This document shows, piece by piece, positions 31,943 to 42,720 of a stretch of DNA of 64,000 nt (position 1 is its first letter; each line of letters opens with the position of its first letter). Position numbers and translations under genes: made by a program. Origin of the DNA: Orientallactaga sibirica. Its lineage: Eukaryota > Chordata > Mammalia > Rodentia > Dipodidae. The stretch spans positions 887,001-951,000 of the forward strand of contig JAEOAD010001413.1 of assembly GCA_036365145.1 (NCBI GenBank), given 5' to 3'. Under the pieces are notes generated by a model. The model worked only from the letters and a program-made list of their open reading frames with translations, had not been told where the DNA came from and did no database searches.

Positions 31943-32388
31943 GAGAGTTGGGGAGACGGCTTGGTCAATACCGAGCTTATCCTGCAAGCACAAGACCCTC
32001 AGCTCAGTCCCCAGAAGCTACGCTGCCGGTGCAAGGGCCGGGGACATGCTCAGCACGAGGGGCTGAGGGACCCGAGACCTCCACACACTCCGCCAGCACT
32101 CAGATAAATGACTACCTGTGGCCACACATCTACAACCCTGGTCCTGTGGGGAGCCGAAACCAGAGAATCGCTGGGCCTTGCAAAACCCCCCAGCAAGACA
32201 TGGGCTAAGTAAGAGACTTTATCTCACGGAAAACAGGTGGATGAGCGATGGAGGATGGGGGGACACCAGATGAGCTATGCAGGGGGACACCCAAAGCTCT
32301 CCTTTGTTCACTCAAGACATTGTATCAGCACTCACATGCACACTCCACATAACGTGTGCACGCGCGCGCGCACGCACACACACATACT
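31943..32388 (+). mobile_element. Possible B4A-like SINE, eroded
   Basis: Gagttggggagacggcttgg looks like an ID head and 32355-32388 like the alternating tail (gcacgcgcgcgcgcacgc). The middle is too diverged to be sure. Confidence 0.35.
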
Positions 32389-32390
32389 GC

Positions 32391-32564
32391 TGGCTGCAGT
32401 GGCATATGTTTATAATCCCAGGGTTGGGAGGCAAAGACAGAAGGATCCCTGGGGCTGCTGGCCAGCCAGTCTCTCTAAACCAGTGAGAGAACCTGTCTCA
32501 AAGGAGGTGGTTGTCTCCTGAGGAATGCTACCTCAAGTTGTCCTCGGGTCTCCACATGAACGTG

Positions 32565-32628
<64 letters not shown>
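32391..32628 (+). mobile_element. B4A SINE lacking its head, with (CA)n(GA)n tail
   Basis: B1-like middle (agaaggatccctggggctgc), gttgtcctcgggtctccac, then (CA)n and (GA)n at 32570-32628. Confidence 0.8.
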
Positions 32629-33310
32629 AGGCACATCATTAGGGTAGGGCTCAGATGTCTCCCGGGGAGGACAATCCTGGTTACAATGGTGAGGATGGCT
32701 TTCAGAGGGAAGCATCTATAAACATAGGCACAGGCGGCCCTACCCTTTCGTGTGCCTTTTCTCTCATTCCAGTTTATTCCACAACTGCAAACTTTGCCTG
32801 ACAACAGAAGCCACCTGGGCAGAGGCCCTGGCACATGGGGGAGGGTGTTGCCTTGCTCACTGGCACTACTGTCTCATAAAACCCTTCCGTCTGTGCCAAC
32901 ACCCTGGCATGTCTTCTCACTCTATCTCCTTCCTCTTCTCTGCTCCATAAATAAGGAAGGGTTTAATGTAGCCTGCGTCCCAGAAACTCAGCAACACAGG
33001 ATGGCTCTCCTTTCCCTGATACCCCTTTCACTTTCTTGAAAATGTTCCCCACTGTAAACAGCAGCATCGGGTGCCATAAGGGAACAAGGATAAGAGTGCC
33101 CCAAACATGGGAGTGACCCCCACTGATCCTTCTAAGAACAAGGGATGCAAATCACAGGCATTACATATCCTTTGTCCTGTGTGACAAAAGTCCAGCATGG
33201 AGACCACTGAGGGACAACAGGCTGAGGTAGGTAGTTCTGATTCTGTCCCAGCTGGAACCACTCAGACCAGCAGGCCCTCAGGTGGGATTTGCTAGTGAGC
33301 ACAACAGCCG
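32629..33310. other. Repeat-poor sequence, no gene seen
   Basis: Unique sequence without gene or repeat signal. Confidence 0.45.
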
Positions 33311-33607
33311 GGGGCTGAGGAGACAGCTCAGTGGCTAAAGCTTGGCTTTGACAGCGTGGGAACCTATGCTTGATCCCCAGAACCCATGTGAAAATGCCGA
33401 TGTGGAGGCACGCACGTGTACTCCCAGGGCTGGAGATGGAGACAGGTGGGTCCCTGGGGCTGGCCAATCTCATCTAATTGGTTGGTTCCAGGCTAATAAG
33501 ACACCCGGTCTCAAAGATGGGTGGATGGTATTTCCTGAGGATGGCACAGAGGGTTGTCCTCTGGCCACTTCATGCATGTGCACACATATGAACACATATC
33601 TGTACAA

Positions 33608-33645
<38 letters not shown>
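33311..33645 (+). mobile_element. B4A SINE
   Basis: Complete: ggggctgaggagacagctca, agaacccatgtgaaaatgcc, B1-like middle and gcgcgcacacac tail. Confidence 0.88.
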
Positions 33646-33647
<2 letters not shown>

Positions 33648-34228
33648 TAAAAAGCCCCTCTTCCCAAGTGGGAGTACCACCCGGAAGTTAGAGCTCAACC
33701 ACGTTAACAACCTGTCAAACCCTATCTTTTCAGAGACAGGGTCTCAGATCTTCCGAAGAAGATATGTCAATGGACACTGTGGGACTTCAATTCTATTTGG
33801 CCACTGATCACATTAGAGTGGCTCTTCTTTGTATTATACCGTAATGAACATAATAGCAAAGCCCTTGCTTTAAAGGCACATTTCTGCTTTCAGGCTTGCC
33901 CCTGCCCAGAACTGGGGGCGCCTTATGAGTCCATCTAGAGTCAAAGCTGTCGGCGCCTGGTCCAGATAACAACAGCTGTCCATAGCAACCCTGCGTGGTT
34001 TCTTGAACACAGAAACATCTGCTTAGGTGCCTGGCTGGCTCCCCACACCACGATGGTATGTTCCCTGCACCTGTTTCCCATAGGTGACCAGATATATATG
34101 TCTGTCAAGTCCCATCACAGGGTCCCGTGTACTGATGAGCCTTCACTCTGGATGGGTGTTTTCAGTAGAAAACACCAAGGCACACAACGTAGTCTAAGTC
34201 AGAGTGGGAGCAGAGTGAGGCAGTGTGA
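33646..34228. other. Repeat-free sequence, candidate conserved noncoding element
   Basis: 33780-33900 is AT-rich and repeat-free, with tgtattataccgtaatgaac. No gene seen. Confidence 0.4.
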
Positions 34229-34545
34229 GCAGGGAGATGGCTCCGTTGGTAAATGTTTGCCACGCAAGCACGAGGGCCTGAGTGCAGATCCCCACGTAAG
34301 GACCGTTTGTAGCATTTTAATACCAGTGCTGAGGAGGCAGACGCAGAGATCCGCAGGGCTTCTTGGCTAGCTACACGAACCAAAATGGTGAGACCAGGGT
34401 TTAGCGAGAGACCCTGTCTCAAAAAATAAGGTGGAGAACAATTTAGAAAGACACTCAACCTTGACCTCTGCTTGCACAGGCACGTAGACACACGTGCACA
34501 GGAACAGGCATACATATACTCATACACACACACACACACACACAA
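34229..34545 (+). mobile_element. B4A SINE
   Basis: Complete: ID head with ttggtaaatgtttgccacg, B1-like middle, ataaggtggagaacaattta and (CA)n tail. Confidence 0.88.
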
Positions 34546-34749
34546 AAAAAAAGTGAGGAAGCCGAGGTGCACAACCAAGATGAGTGAGGCTGGCCTCAAG
34601 CCACCACAGGATAGTCACGGGGACACGAGATGTTGCGTCTGTAACCCTCCTTAGCATCCAGACCATCTCCACAGGGCCAGATTCCATACTTGTTTCCTTG
34701 ATAAACGCTCACTTAAAGGTCAGAGATTGGTCCTCAGAAGATACCTTTA

Positions 34750-34901
34750 TTGTTTTTGGTTTTTCGAAGTAGGGTCTCACTCTAGCCCAGGCTGACCTGG
34801 AATTCACTATGTAGTCTCAGGGTGGCCTCGAACTCACAGCGATCCTCCTACCTCTGCCTCCCGAGTGCTGGGATTAAAGACGTGCGCCACCACACCCGGC
34901 T
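34750..34901 (-). mobile_element. B1 SINE
   Basis: Full-length antisense B1 with almost no poly(A). TSD agaaga[t/c]accttta at 34736-34749 and 34902-34915. Confidence 0.94.
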
Positions 34902-34915
34902 AGAAGACACCTTTA

Positions 34916-35459
34916 AAAGGAACGGCCCCAGTTTTGTGGCGGTGCCCCCCATATGGGATCACTGTGTGTCTTGCCAGCTTCTCCACATCTCCCGTGGCAT
35001 GACTCAACACTGAATTCTTACCAAGTCCCAAGAGACGTGTTTCAGGTTACTTTATGACACATTAGAAGTCTATTTGTGATAGGATTCCTTTTGGGACAGA
35101 GCTCGGGCCTGGGTCGTCACCACGGGTGGTGTAGTAGGGACAAGTTAAGTCCTCACTTGGTTTGGAGGAATGAGACATTGTCCCCTCCGCAGAGTGAGCA
35201 GGCGGACCACCGTAACCCTTTTCAGCACTGACGTGACTGTCTCCCGGGGGCTGAGACAGACAGGCAGCAATCAGGTTTGCTTCCTGGACTCCACCCACAG
35301 AACTGCCCTGTCCCTCGAGCTGGGACTTTCAAAGGGGGTCGCAGGGGGTTGTGGCTTCCAAAGTACGGGGCAGGAAGCAGGCAGGGACCAAGATGTGACC
35401 ACGAGGTCAGCTTGTGCCCTTTAGACTTCTCAGAACTGGATATGTTTTCTTTGTTGGTT
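34916..35459. other. Repeat-poor sequence, no gene seen
   Basis: No repeat or gene recognised. Confidence 0.45.
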
Positions 35460-35606
35460 TGTGTTTTCGTTTTTGTGGCAGGACGTCATATAGCCCAGAC
35501 TGTAGCCATATGACCTTGAACTCACTACGTAGCCAAGACTTTCAGATCCACTTGCCTTGACCTCCCAAGTACTGGGATTACAGTATGTGCCATCGTGTCT
35601 AGCTGC
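35460..35606 (-). mobile_element. Old B1-like SINE
   Basis: Gtggcaggacgtcatatagc, ccttgacctcccaagtactg and ccatcgtgtctagctg are in antisense B1 order. Confidence 0.7.
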
Positions 35607-35615
35607 AACTGATTT

Positions 35616-35905
35616 TGTGTACGTGGTGTGTAGGCATGTGTGGTGTGCGTGTACCCATGCATGTATGTGGACACTAGAGGACACCTCAGGTCAGGTACAC
35701 CATCTACCTCTTTTGAGACAGGGTCTCTCATTGGCCTGGGGTCACCAATTGGGCTAGATTGGCCAGCCAGCAAGCCACAGGGATCCTCCTATTTCCACTT
35801 CCCCAGCACTGGGGGCATTCCACTACCTCCTGCATTTTAACGTGGGTTCTGGGGATTTAGTTTAGGTTCTAATGCTTGTGGTGCAAGAACTTTATCTTGA
35901 GCCTT
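35616..35905 (-). mobile_element. B4A SINE
   Basis: GT-rich tail, ttttgagacagggtctctc, ccagccagcaagccacaggg and ID head remains. Confidence 0.85.
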
Positions 35906-35911
35906 CTCCCT

Positions 35912-36162
35912 ACCCCCCCCTTTTTTGGGGGGGAAAGACACAGAGAGAGAGACAGAGGGGAAGACAGACAGAGATGGGCGCGCCAGCAGCCTCTCAGCTG
36001 CTGTGAACAAAATCTAGATGTGTGCGCCCCCTTGTGGTCAAGTGCGGCATTGCGTCCTTGCGTCACTTTGCATCTGGCTAAACGTGGGACCTGGGATTGG
36101 AACCAGCATTCTTAGGCTTAGGAGGCAGGCGCCTTTACCACTAAGCCATCTCTCCAGCCCCC
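35912..36162 (-). mobile_element. Dip-like SINE, long subfamily
   Basis: Minus-strand copy with gtgcgcccccttgtggtcaa, the reverse of the CTCF-like core, and the extra block gcattgcgtccttgcgtcac. Confidence 0.92.
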
Positions 36163-36674
36163 TACCAGTAAGGCTCTACCTCCCAAAGGTGCTACCACCT
36201 CGTAAAACAGTGCCACCTGGGAACGAAACCTCATGCATGCTGAGCCAGGACTCTACCGCTGAGCTGCTGCTCCAAGCCCTTGATGTATTTTCTCATACCA
36301 ACACACCAAGAGCCAGTGACACACACAGGCCAGTGTTGCTCTGGACTTTTGCTAACTTTTCTCATTTTCATTGCCAAACCAGTGAGGCCAGTTGAAAAAG
36401 TCTGAGGCACAGAAAGGTTGAGTGGCTTATCCCAGGACACAGTAAGTGCAGCCTGGGTAGTCTGGCCCCTCAAAGTGTGCCCTTGAACTATGACTGCCCA
36501 CTGCTCCTTGGATATTAGGAACTGTGTGTTATGAAAGAGCACTCAGCAGCGGACTTCCAAAAGTTAACTGGTAACTCTCAAGGAACACTTTCTGCACCTT
36601 GAACTCTGGAGTACCCTATGCCAAAGGATCGCCCAAGCCAATCTGCTGTTTACTGTGATTTAAATTTAAAAAGC
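36163..36674. other. Repeat-poor sequence, no gene seen
   Basis: A weak minus-strand ID-like head may lie at 36240-36280 (ggactctaccgctgagctgc). Otherwise unique. Confidence 0.4.
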
Positions 36675-36912
36675 ATAGACCAGGGCTTAACAGGTAAGGC
36701 TCTTGCCTGAGAAGCCTAAAGACCCATGCTTGACTCTCCAGGTCCCACTTAAGCCAGATGCACAAAGTGACGCAAGCATGCAAGGTCACACATGTGCACA
36801 AGAGGGTACATGCATCTGGAGTTTGTTTGCAGTGGCTGGAGGCCCTGGTGCTCCCATTCTCAGTCTCTCTCTTTCTCCCCCTTTTTCTCTCTCTAATAAA
36901 TAAATAAATAAT
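36675..36912 (+). mobile_element. Dip-like SINE, third subfamily
   Basis: It carries an insert reading gtgacgcaagcatgcaaggt and cacacatgtgcacaag, which differs from both the short and the long form and is shared with the copy at 47863-48060. Confidence 0.88.
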
Positions 36913-36922
36913 ATTTTTAAGA

Positions 36923-37079
36923 GCCGGGTGTGGTGGCGCACGCCTTTAATCCCAGCACTCGGGAGGCAGAGGTAGGAGGATCGCCGAGAGTTCGAGGCCA
37001 CCCTGAGACTACATAGTGAATTCCAGGTCAGCCTGGACCAGAGTGAGACCCTACCTTCAAAAACCAAAAAAAAAAAAAA
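36923..37079 (+). mobile_element. B1 SINE
   Basis: Full-length sense B1 inserted in the tail of the preceding Dip-like copy. Confidence 0.94.
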
Positions 37080-37184
37080 TTTAAAAGAATGTTTTAAAAA
37101 TAGAAGCTCCCATAAGGAAAGAGCAATCTGAGAATCTGCATGAGCACATTTTGGATCCATGTACACCATCATATGGAAAATACC

Positions 37185-37495
37185 TGTGTGTGTGTGAGCA
37201 CTCGTGTGCGCAGGCATGCAGAGGTCAGAGGATAAACTTGGCATGTGGGTCTTTGCCTTCCACTTTGACACAGAGTCTCTCATTGTAATCTGCTGCTGAG
37301 GATGCCATGCTGACTGACCCATGACCTCTGGGCTTCTCCTGGCTCTGCCTCCATTGTTGGAAGCACACTGGGATTACAGATGGGTGGGCGGATGCAGCCC
37401 TGCATCCAGCTTTCTGAGGCATCTGGAGATCCAAACTCTGGTTGTCAGATTTGAGCAGCAAGTGCTTTCCTCCACTGAGCCATCTCCCCAGTCCA
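37185..37495 (-). mobile_element. B4A-like SINE
   Basis: GT tail, tttgacacagagtctctc, diverged middle, ID head ending ccatctccccagtcc. Confidence 0.78.
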
Positions 37496-37800
37496 AAACT
37501 GGTTTTGTGAGGCCAGGTAAATCACAGGAAAATATTTAAAGATGAAATCATTAATTTGTCTTTTTCAGTCCTTTGATAGCCTGCTCCTTTTTCTTGGAAA
37601 AGGGGGTGAAGGCTGTTCTGTTGTGATTGCTTACTCTGTTTCAAGGTAATATATAACTATGAGAGTATTTTTAAAATGTGGAAGAGTGTGAAGAAAAAGA
37701 AAAATTAGTGCATGGCATACCCTCTCAGGTACCCACTTAATACCCTGGCGTGGTTTCCTCGGCACTGTTCTTTTGAAATAGTGATCATACTCTCAAAGCA
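37496..37800. other. AT-rich unique sequence
   Basis: Repeat-free with a gradual GC rise toward 37.8 kb. It may belong to an ancient LINE 3' region, but I cannot show that. Confidence 0.35.
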
Positions 37801-38045
37801 CTTCCTAAGTGGCTTTTTACCCTCTTCGCCCAGTTGCCCGCTCTCCCAGCTCTTGGCCAGCTGCTTTTTAGTGGTTGTGTAACACCGCAAAGCCTGCTGC
37901 TCGCGCCACTGCCTGCTACAGCCCACCGCGTTCGTTGTTCAGTAACGGCCGATATCGGAGCTGGAGGTACAAATATCACATCGCGCACCGGGAACGGCCA
38001 CGCGGGACTGTCTAGACCACGTCCTCCAAGCGGTTGTGCAAAGAA
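37801..38045. other. CpG-rich block
   Basis: About 20 CpGs in 245 bp, clustered at 37895-38035 (ctcgcgcc, ccgcgttcg, ggccgatatcgg, atcgcgcaccgggaacgg). This is far above its surroundings, where CpG is rare outside SINEs. I see no TATA box and no credible frame, so promoter status is only a possibility. Confidence 0.45.
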
Positions 38046-38111
38046 CATTTTAACATAAGCCTCATGACAACAATAACTAATAGTTACAGCTGTCCGAGTT
38101 TACGAGCATTT

Positions 38112-38256
38112 TCTTTGAGTGCATGGGTGTGCAGGTCCTTGTGTCATTCCTCAGAACACTTCTTCTCAGGACAGGGTGTCTCAATGACCTGGAACTCATG
38201 AAGTAGGACAGACTGGCTAGTTAGCAAACTCACTTCCCGTTGCTGTCTTCCTAGCG

Positions 38257-38293
<37 letters not shown>

Positions 38294-38375
38294 TGAACAT
38301 GGGTTGAGAGATCCAAACTCAGGTCCTCATGCTTGCAAAGCAAGCACCTTACTGACTGAGCCATGGCCCTAGCCC
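38112..38375 (-). mobile_element. B4A-like SINE with (GT)n
   Basis: Antisense B1-like middle interrupted by (GT)n at 38258-38290, then ID head (catgcttgcaaagcaagcac, actgagccatggccc). Confidence 0.75.
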
Positions 38376-38749
38376 CCAGAGCATTTTCACTGAGTACTAA
38401 GTTCTCTGGATCCTCACAGCAACCTTGTATGGCAGATATGAAAACGTTCAATAAGACAGAACAAAACAAGGATGAGCAGTCCAACAATTTCCCCATGAAG
38501 ACACCGACAGAGGTGACACAGGGACACATGGATAGGACCTGTCTCCAGATCAACACCTTCCCAGATTGACACCCAGATCCATATCACTGAAGTCAGCGTG
38601 TCTCCTGGACAGTTCTGCCTGGATGCCCCACGAGAACCTCAAATTCTCCAAATGCCTCTATTCTTCACAGGAACACCAAAGCTAGTCCCTTGTGGACTCT
38701 GCACATGGCCACTGCAGGGCCCTATCTTGACTATAAAAGGCCTTGGTTT
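38376..38749. other. Unique sequence, no gene seen
   Basis: Nothing recognisable. Confidence 0.45.
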
Positions 38750-38750
38750 T

Positions 38751-38796
<46 letters not shown>

Positions 38797-39222
38797 CATG
38801 TGTGTATGCATGCATGCAAGTGGAGACCAGAGGTCAATGTCAGGTGTCTTCCTCAGTCACTCGCCACCTTATTTTTTTTTTCGAAGTAGGGTCTCACTCT
38901 AGCTCAGGCTGACCTGGAATTCACTATGTAGTCTCAGGGTGACCTCGAACTCCCGGCGATCCTCCTACCTCTGCCTCCCGAGTGCTGGGATTAAAGGAGT
39001 GCGCCACCACGCCCGGCTCTCCACCTTATTTTTTGAGACAGTCTCACACTGGACCTGGAGAGCAATCCCCAGGGACCCTCCTCTGTTTGCCTCCCCAGCA
39101 CTGAGCTGACAGGCACAGGCCACCATTTCTGGGTCTTCCGTGGGTGCTGGGGATCGGGACTAAAGTCTTCACACATGTGCAAAGGAAGTACTTTACCAAC
39201 TGACCTACCTCTCCAGTTCCCT
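38750..39222 (-). mobile_element. B4A SINE, interrupted by a B1
   Basis: (GT)n at 38754-38794, gagaccagaggtcaatgtca and tcactcgccacctt on the left. Ttttgagacagtctcacac, the middle and the ID head lie on the right. Confidence 0.88.
38878..39020 (-). mobile_element. B1 SINE nested in B4A
   Basis: Full antisense B1, TSD ccaccttatttttt at 38864-38877 and 39021-39034. Confidence 0.94.
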
Positions 39223-39394
39223 TTTTAACTTCAAAAAGACCCTTAGTGGACAATGGCAGGGAAGTAGGGAGAGGTACTCTTAAGCACATACTATACTGTA
39301 TGTGCCAGAATTAAAACCAGGAGAAATACGTGGGAACGGTGGAGACCTTCCATCTCACTGGATTCTCTCTATATGACCAGGCTCCTTAAGCCAG

Positions 39395-39520
39395 CTGGTG
39401 GCATTGCCTGTAACCCCCTCACTCAGGAGGCTGAAGCAGGAGAATAGTTGAATCTGAGGCTGGCCTGGGCTACATAATGAGTTTCAGGCCAGCCTGGGTT
39501 ACAGAAGTAAAATGTTTCCC
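39395..39520 (+). mobile_element. Old B1-like SINE
   Basis: Ggtggcattgcctgtaaccc, tcaggaggctgaagcagg and aatgagtttcaggccagcc. A purine-rich tail of gggagggagggaggg follows at 39527-39645. Confidence 0.7.
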
Positions 39521-39645
39521 AAAAAATTACAGGGAAAGAAGAAGGGAGGCAGGGAGGGAGGGAGGGAGGGAGAAAGGAAGACGGGGGCGGGGAGGAAGGG
39601 AGGAAGAAAAAAAAGGAGGAGAGGGAGGGAAAAAAGGAAGGTGAG

Positions 39646-40766
39646 AGATACATATTAAGGACACTCCTTGACAATTTTATCCCAAACCATAACTTTTCTA
39701 GCATTTCTTCGTTAGAAGAAGAATGTCACAATTAGTCGCCCAATTCCATGTCAAATGTCCTTTACATGTGGATGTCATTAGCAAACCTAAAACGGGGCTG
39801 AACACAGGGCACCTTGCTATGTGCTAAGCGGCTAGATTCCAGAGAAAACACGGGGTGCAGAAAGTGAAAAAGAACATTTGTGTCCATGCAGCTGAGTAAT
39901 TTCAGCCCGGGCTGAAAGATGTTCCATAAAACATTCCCCAAAAAATGCACTTGAAGGAATTGTGTGGCTGAGGCCAGCGGGCCAACATCAGGCGTCTCAA
40001 AGGCATTAAAGCCTTATTAAAACGGCCAAAGAACAATGCAATTCTGAGAAGGGTTGCAAAATTAATATGGTTATTGCCCTATAAAGAGGCAAGTATGAAA
40101 CTATGTTTAAAAGGGTCCACACGTTGCACCATGTTCAAACAGAGAACCCGTCCTCAGTGAGATCCCAAAGAGAACATGTTCCCATTAATTAGGCAATGAA
40201 AACAGCACCTCCCCAATCAAGCAGGAACAAACAGGACGGGAGAGAATATGCTGCTTGTGTGAAGGGAAAAAAGACACGCACACAAAGAGGGCGCAGCGGT
40301 GTCTCCACCCTCAATATCATCAGTTTCGACAGAAATAATTAGAGACCTGGCGGAAGCTTCCATTGCAGGCTGCTGCACAGTACTGAAAAAGCAGAACGCC
40401 CCTGGTTGACACCCAAGAGGGGCATCAGGCCTCTGTGCCCAAACTCACCAGATGCCCACTTTAAGAAGGGTTCTCCCTGGTGGACGAATGACCAAACACA
40501 AATCGCTAGAAAATAGAAATAACTTTTTTCCCCCTAATGTGAAACGGGATATCACGGGAACATCAAACCCTTAGCGGGTGGGTGAGGGAATGATAAAGGG
40601 CCGGGGATGGCAATCAAGCAATGATGGCAGGTGAATGCTTGAGTCCTTCGCACGCACGCACGCACGCAAGCCTTCTCGGGGAACGCCTATGTTTCTTCAA
40701 AGACATCAGGGAGGCTGAGGCAAGAAGACTGCAAAGACAAGGTCTACTTGGCCAACTTAGTGAGGG
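39646..40766. other. Long repeat-free AT-rich block, candidate conserved noncoding element(s)
   Basis: About 1.1 kb with one of the lowest repeat contents in the window. It contains ttgcaaaattaatatgg, cccattaattaggcaatga and gaaataattagagacc, AT-rich words of homeodomain-site type. A (CGCA)n run sits at 40650-40669. No frame is convincing. Confidence 0.45.
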
Positions 40767-40852
40767 GCTAGGGAGGTGGCCCAGTTGGTACAGTGCTGGC
40801 CACACAAGCATGAGTTCAGGTCCCCAGAACCCAAGTAAAAAGGCTGGAGGTG

Positions 40853-41004
40853 GGCTGGAGAGATGGCTTAGTGGTTAAGCGCTTGCCTGTGAAGCCTAAG
40901 GACCCCAGTTCGAGGCTCAATTCTCCAGGACCCACGTAAGCCAGATGCACAAGTGGGCACATGCATCTGGAGTTCGTTTGCAGTGGCTGGAGGCCTGGCG
41001 CGCC

Positions 41005-41058
<54 letters not shown>

Positions 41059-41123
41059 CTGCCTATTTCTGTATCTCTCTGTCTCTCTCAAATAAAAAAT
41101 AAAATATTTAAAAAAAAAAAAAA
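40853..41123 (+). mobile_element. Dip-like SINE nested in B4A
   Basis: Full sense copy with an unusually long (CT)n of about 45 bp. Confidence 0.93.
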
Positions 41124-41140
41124 AAAAGGCTGGAGGTGAT

Positions 41141-41280
41141 GCCGGGTGTGGTGGCACACCTTTAATCCCAGCACTCGGGAGGCAGAGGTAGGAGGATCGC
41201 CATGAGTTCGAGGCCACCCTGAGACTACATAGTTAATTCCAGGTCAGCCTGGGCTAGAGTGAGACCCTACCTTGAAAAAA
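41141..41280 (+). mobile_element. B1 SINE nested in B4A
   Basis: Full sense B1 inserted at the same target sequence as the preceding Dip-like copy. Confidence 0.93.
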
Positions 41281-41521
41281 AAAAAGGCTGGAGGTGGTAG
41301 TGTGCACCTGTGATCCCAGCACTTGGAAGGCTGAAACAGAAGCTGCCCTGGCTTCACTGGCTAGCTGGTCTAGTGAGACCTGGGTTCAGGAAGAGACTGT
41401 CTAAAAAAAAGTAAGGTGACAGAGCAATTGATGAAGACACCTGAAGTTGGCCTCTGGCCTCCCCACACAACTTGTACCCACGGCACCTGCACACATGCAT
41501 GGGGCCACATACATATGAACG

Positions 41522-41572
<51 letters not shown>

Positions 41573-41603
41573 ACACACAAATGTAACAAGAAGAGTGAGA
41601 AGA

Positions 41604-41788
41604 GGCCTGCGGATGTAGCTCAGCGACACAGTGCTGACCTAGAATCTCCAGTGAGGGCCGGAGCATGCATCAGTCGGGAGCACTTGCATAGAGTCCCAGT
41701 TACAAGCTGGGGGTATAATGTGAAGGGCGAGTGCTTGACTAGCAGGTGTGAGGACCTAGGTTCAACCCCCAATATTGCAAAAGGACAC
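41604..41788 (+). mobile_element. ID-like SINE with about three heads
   Basis: Ggatgtagctcagcgacaca, tagaatctccagtgagg and later units end in aggacctaggttcaaccc, the same B-box end as the first 53-bp array. Confidence 0.6.
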
Positions 41789-42450
41789 AATAAATCAATA
41801 AAAATTAAGATAAAGTATCCTACTGATGTTTAAAAAAACAAGGACCCGTCTCCTGGTCAAACGACCTCAGAGCCATCCTTTCAGGTCATCTGCTCACTGA
41901 ATCAACTTCAGGGTTCTGTCTGTCTGTCTCTTTCATATTCTTAAAATTTGCAGCCCCTGTACTATCAGACAGGTCCCCACCCAGGCTCTCAGCAAAGACC
42001 CAACTCACGGGACGCCTGCTCCTTGCTACCTTCGCCAGCCCCTCAGGGTTCAGCACCCAGCTTTACTTACCCAGCACCCATCTGACGTCAGTGCTTCTTT
42101 TGCTTTGCCGTCTTATATCTTTTTGTTCCGCTGCGCGCCCCCTTCCCACCTCCAGGTTGGAAGCTTCTAGAGGGCCCTATTTTTACCCACTAACACTTGC
42201 ACCTCAGATAGAGTCTGGCACACAGCTCAAAAGCAAACACTACCTCAAGCAGCAATTGTCTCGGAAGTGTGTCCCAATACAGAGCTTCGTGACATGGTCT
42301 TATCTAATCACCGTTGACCTTAGTGTGAGACAGTGCCGGAGCGCACCCATACCAAGACAGGATGCTGGGGTTCACAGGATGAGGCTCATCCCTGGGGACC
42401 ACAGCCACTACACAAGAGGTTGGAGTTCTGAAAGCTGGCCTTCACAAGTC
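41789..42450. other. Repeat-poor sequence left of the LINE-1
   Basis: No gene seen. The 210-codon plus frame starting at 42091 runs into the antisense of LINE-1 and is not credible. Confidence 0.45.
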
Positions 42451-42720
42451 GTCTCCTTTATGTACAGAATCATATCATCTGCAAATAATGATAATTTGAT
42501 CTCTTCCTTTCCAATTTGTATCCCCTTTATGAGTATTTCTTGTCTTACTGCTATAGCTAAGACTTCTAGCACTATATCAAATAAAAGTGGGGACACTGGA
42601 CACCCTTGTCTTGTTCCTGATTTTAGCAGAAAAGTTTCAAGTTTCCCCATTTACTTTTATGTTGGCTGTGGGTTTGTCATAAATAGCCTTTATTATGTTG
42701 CGATATATTCCTTCTATTCA
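42451..42720 (-). mobile_element. LINE-1 ORF2 reverse transcriptase fragment, inverted 5' part
   Basis: The minus strand encodes the LINE-1 reverse transcriptase core, including the FADD catalytic motif and [11 protein letters not shown] just upstream. It ends at codon 'IKE' (42453), while the plus-strand segment starts with the codons that normally follow. The two halves are adjacent in ORF2 but inverted to each other here. The frame is a remnant of about 80 codons without an initiating context. Confidence 0.92.

Larger units (their letters stand above)
40767..41573 (+). mobile_element. B4A SINE split by two nested SINEs
   Basis: The ID head ends at 40836 and the body resumes at 41296 with tagtgtgcacctgtgatccc, finishing in a (CA)n tail at 41525-41568. 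The sequence aaaaaggctggaggtg occurs at 40837-40852, 41124-41138 and 41281-41295. Confidence 0.9.

Noticed and set aside
36786..37322. 178-codon minus-strand frame
   Set aside because: It reads through antisense B1 and antisense Dip-like sequence. The same peptide pieces recur at many other SINE copies.
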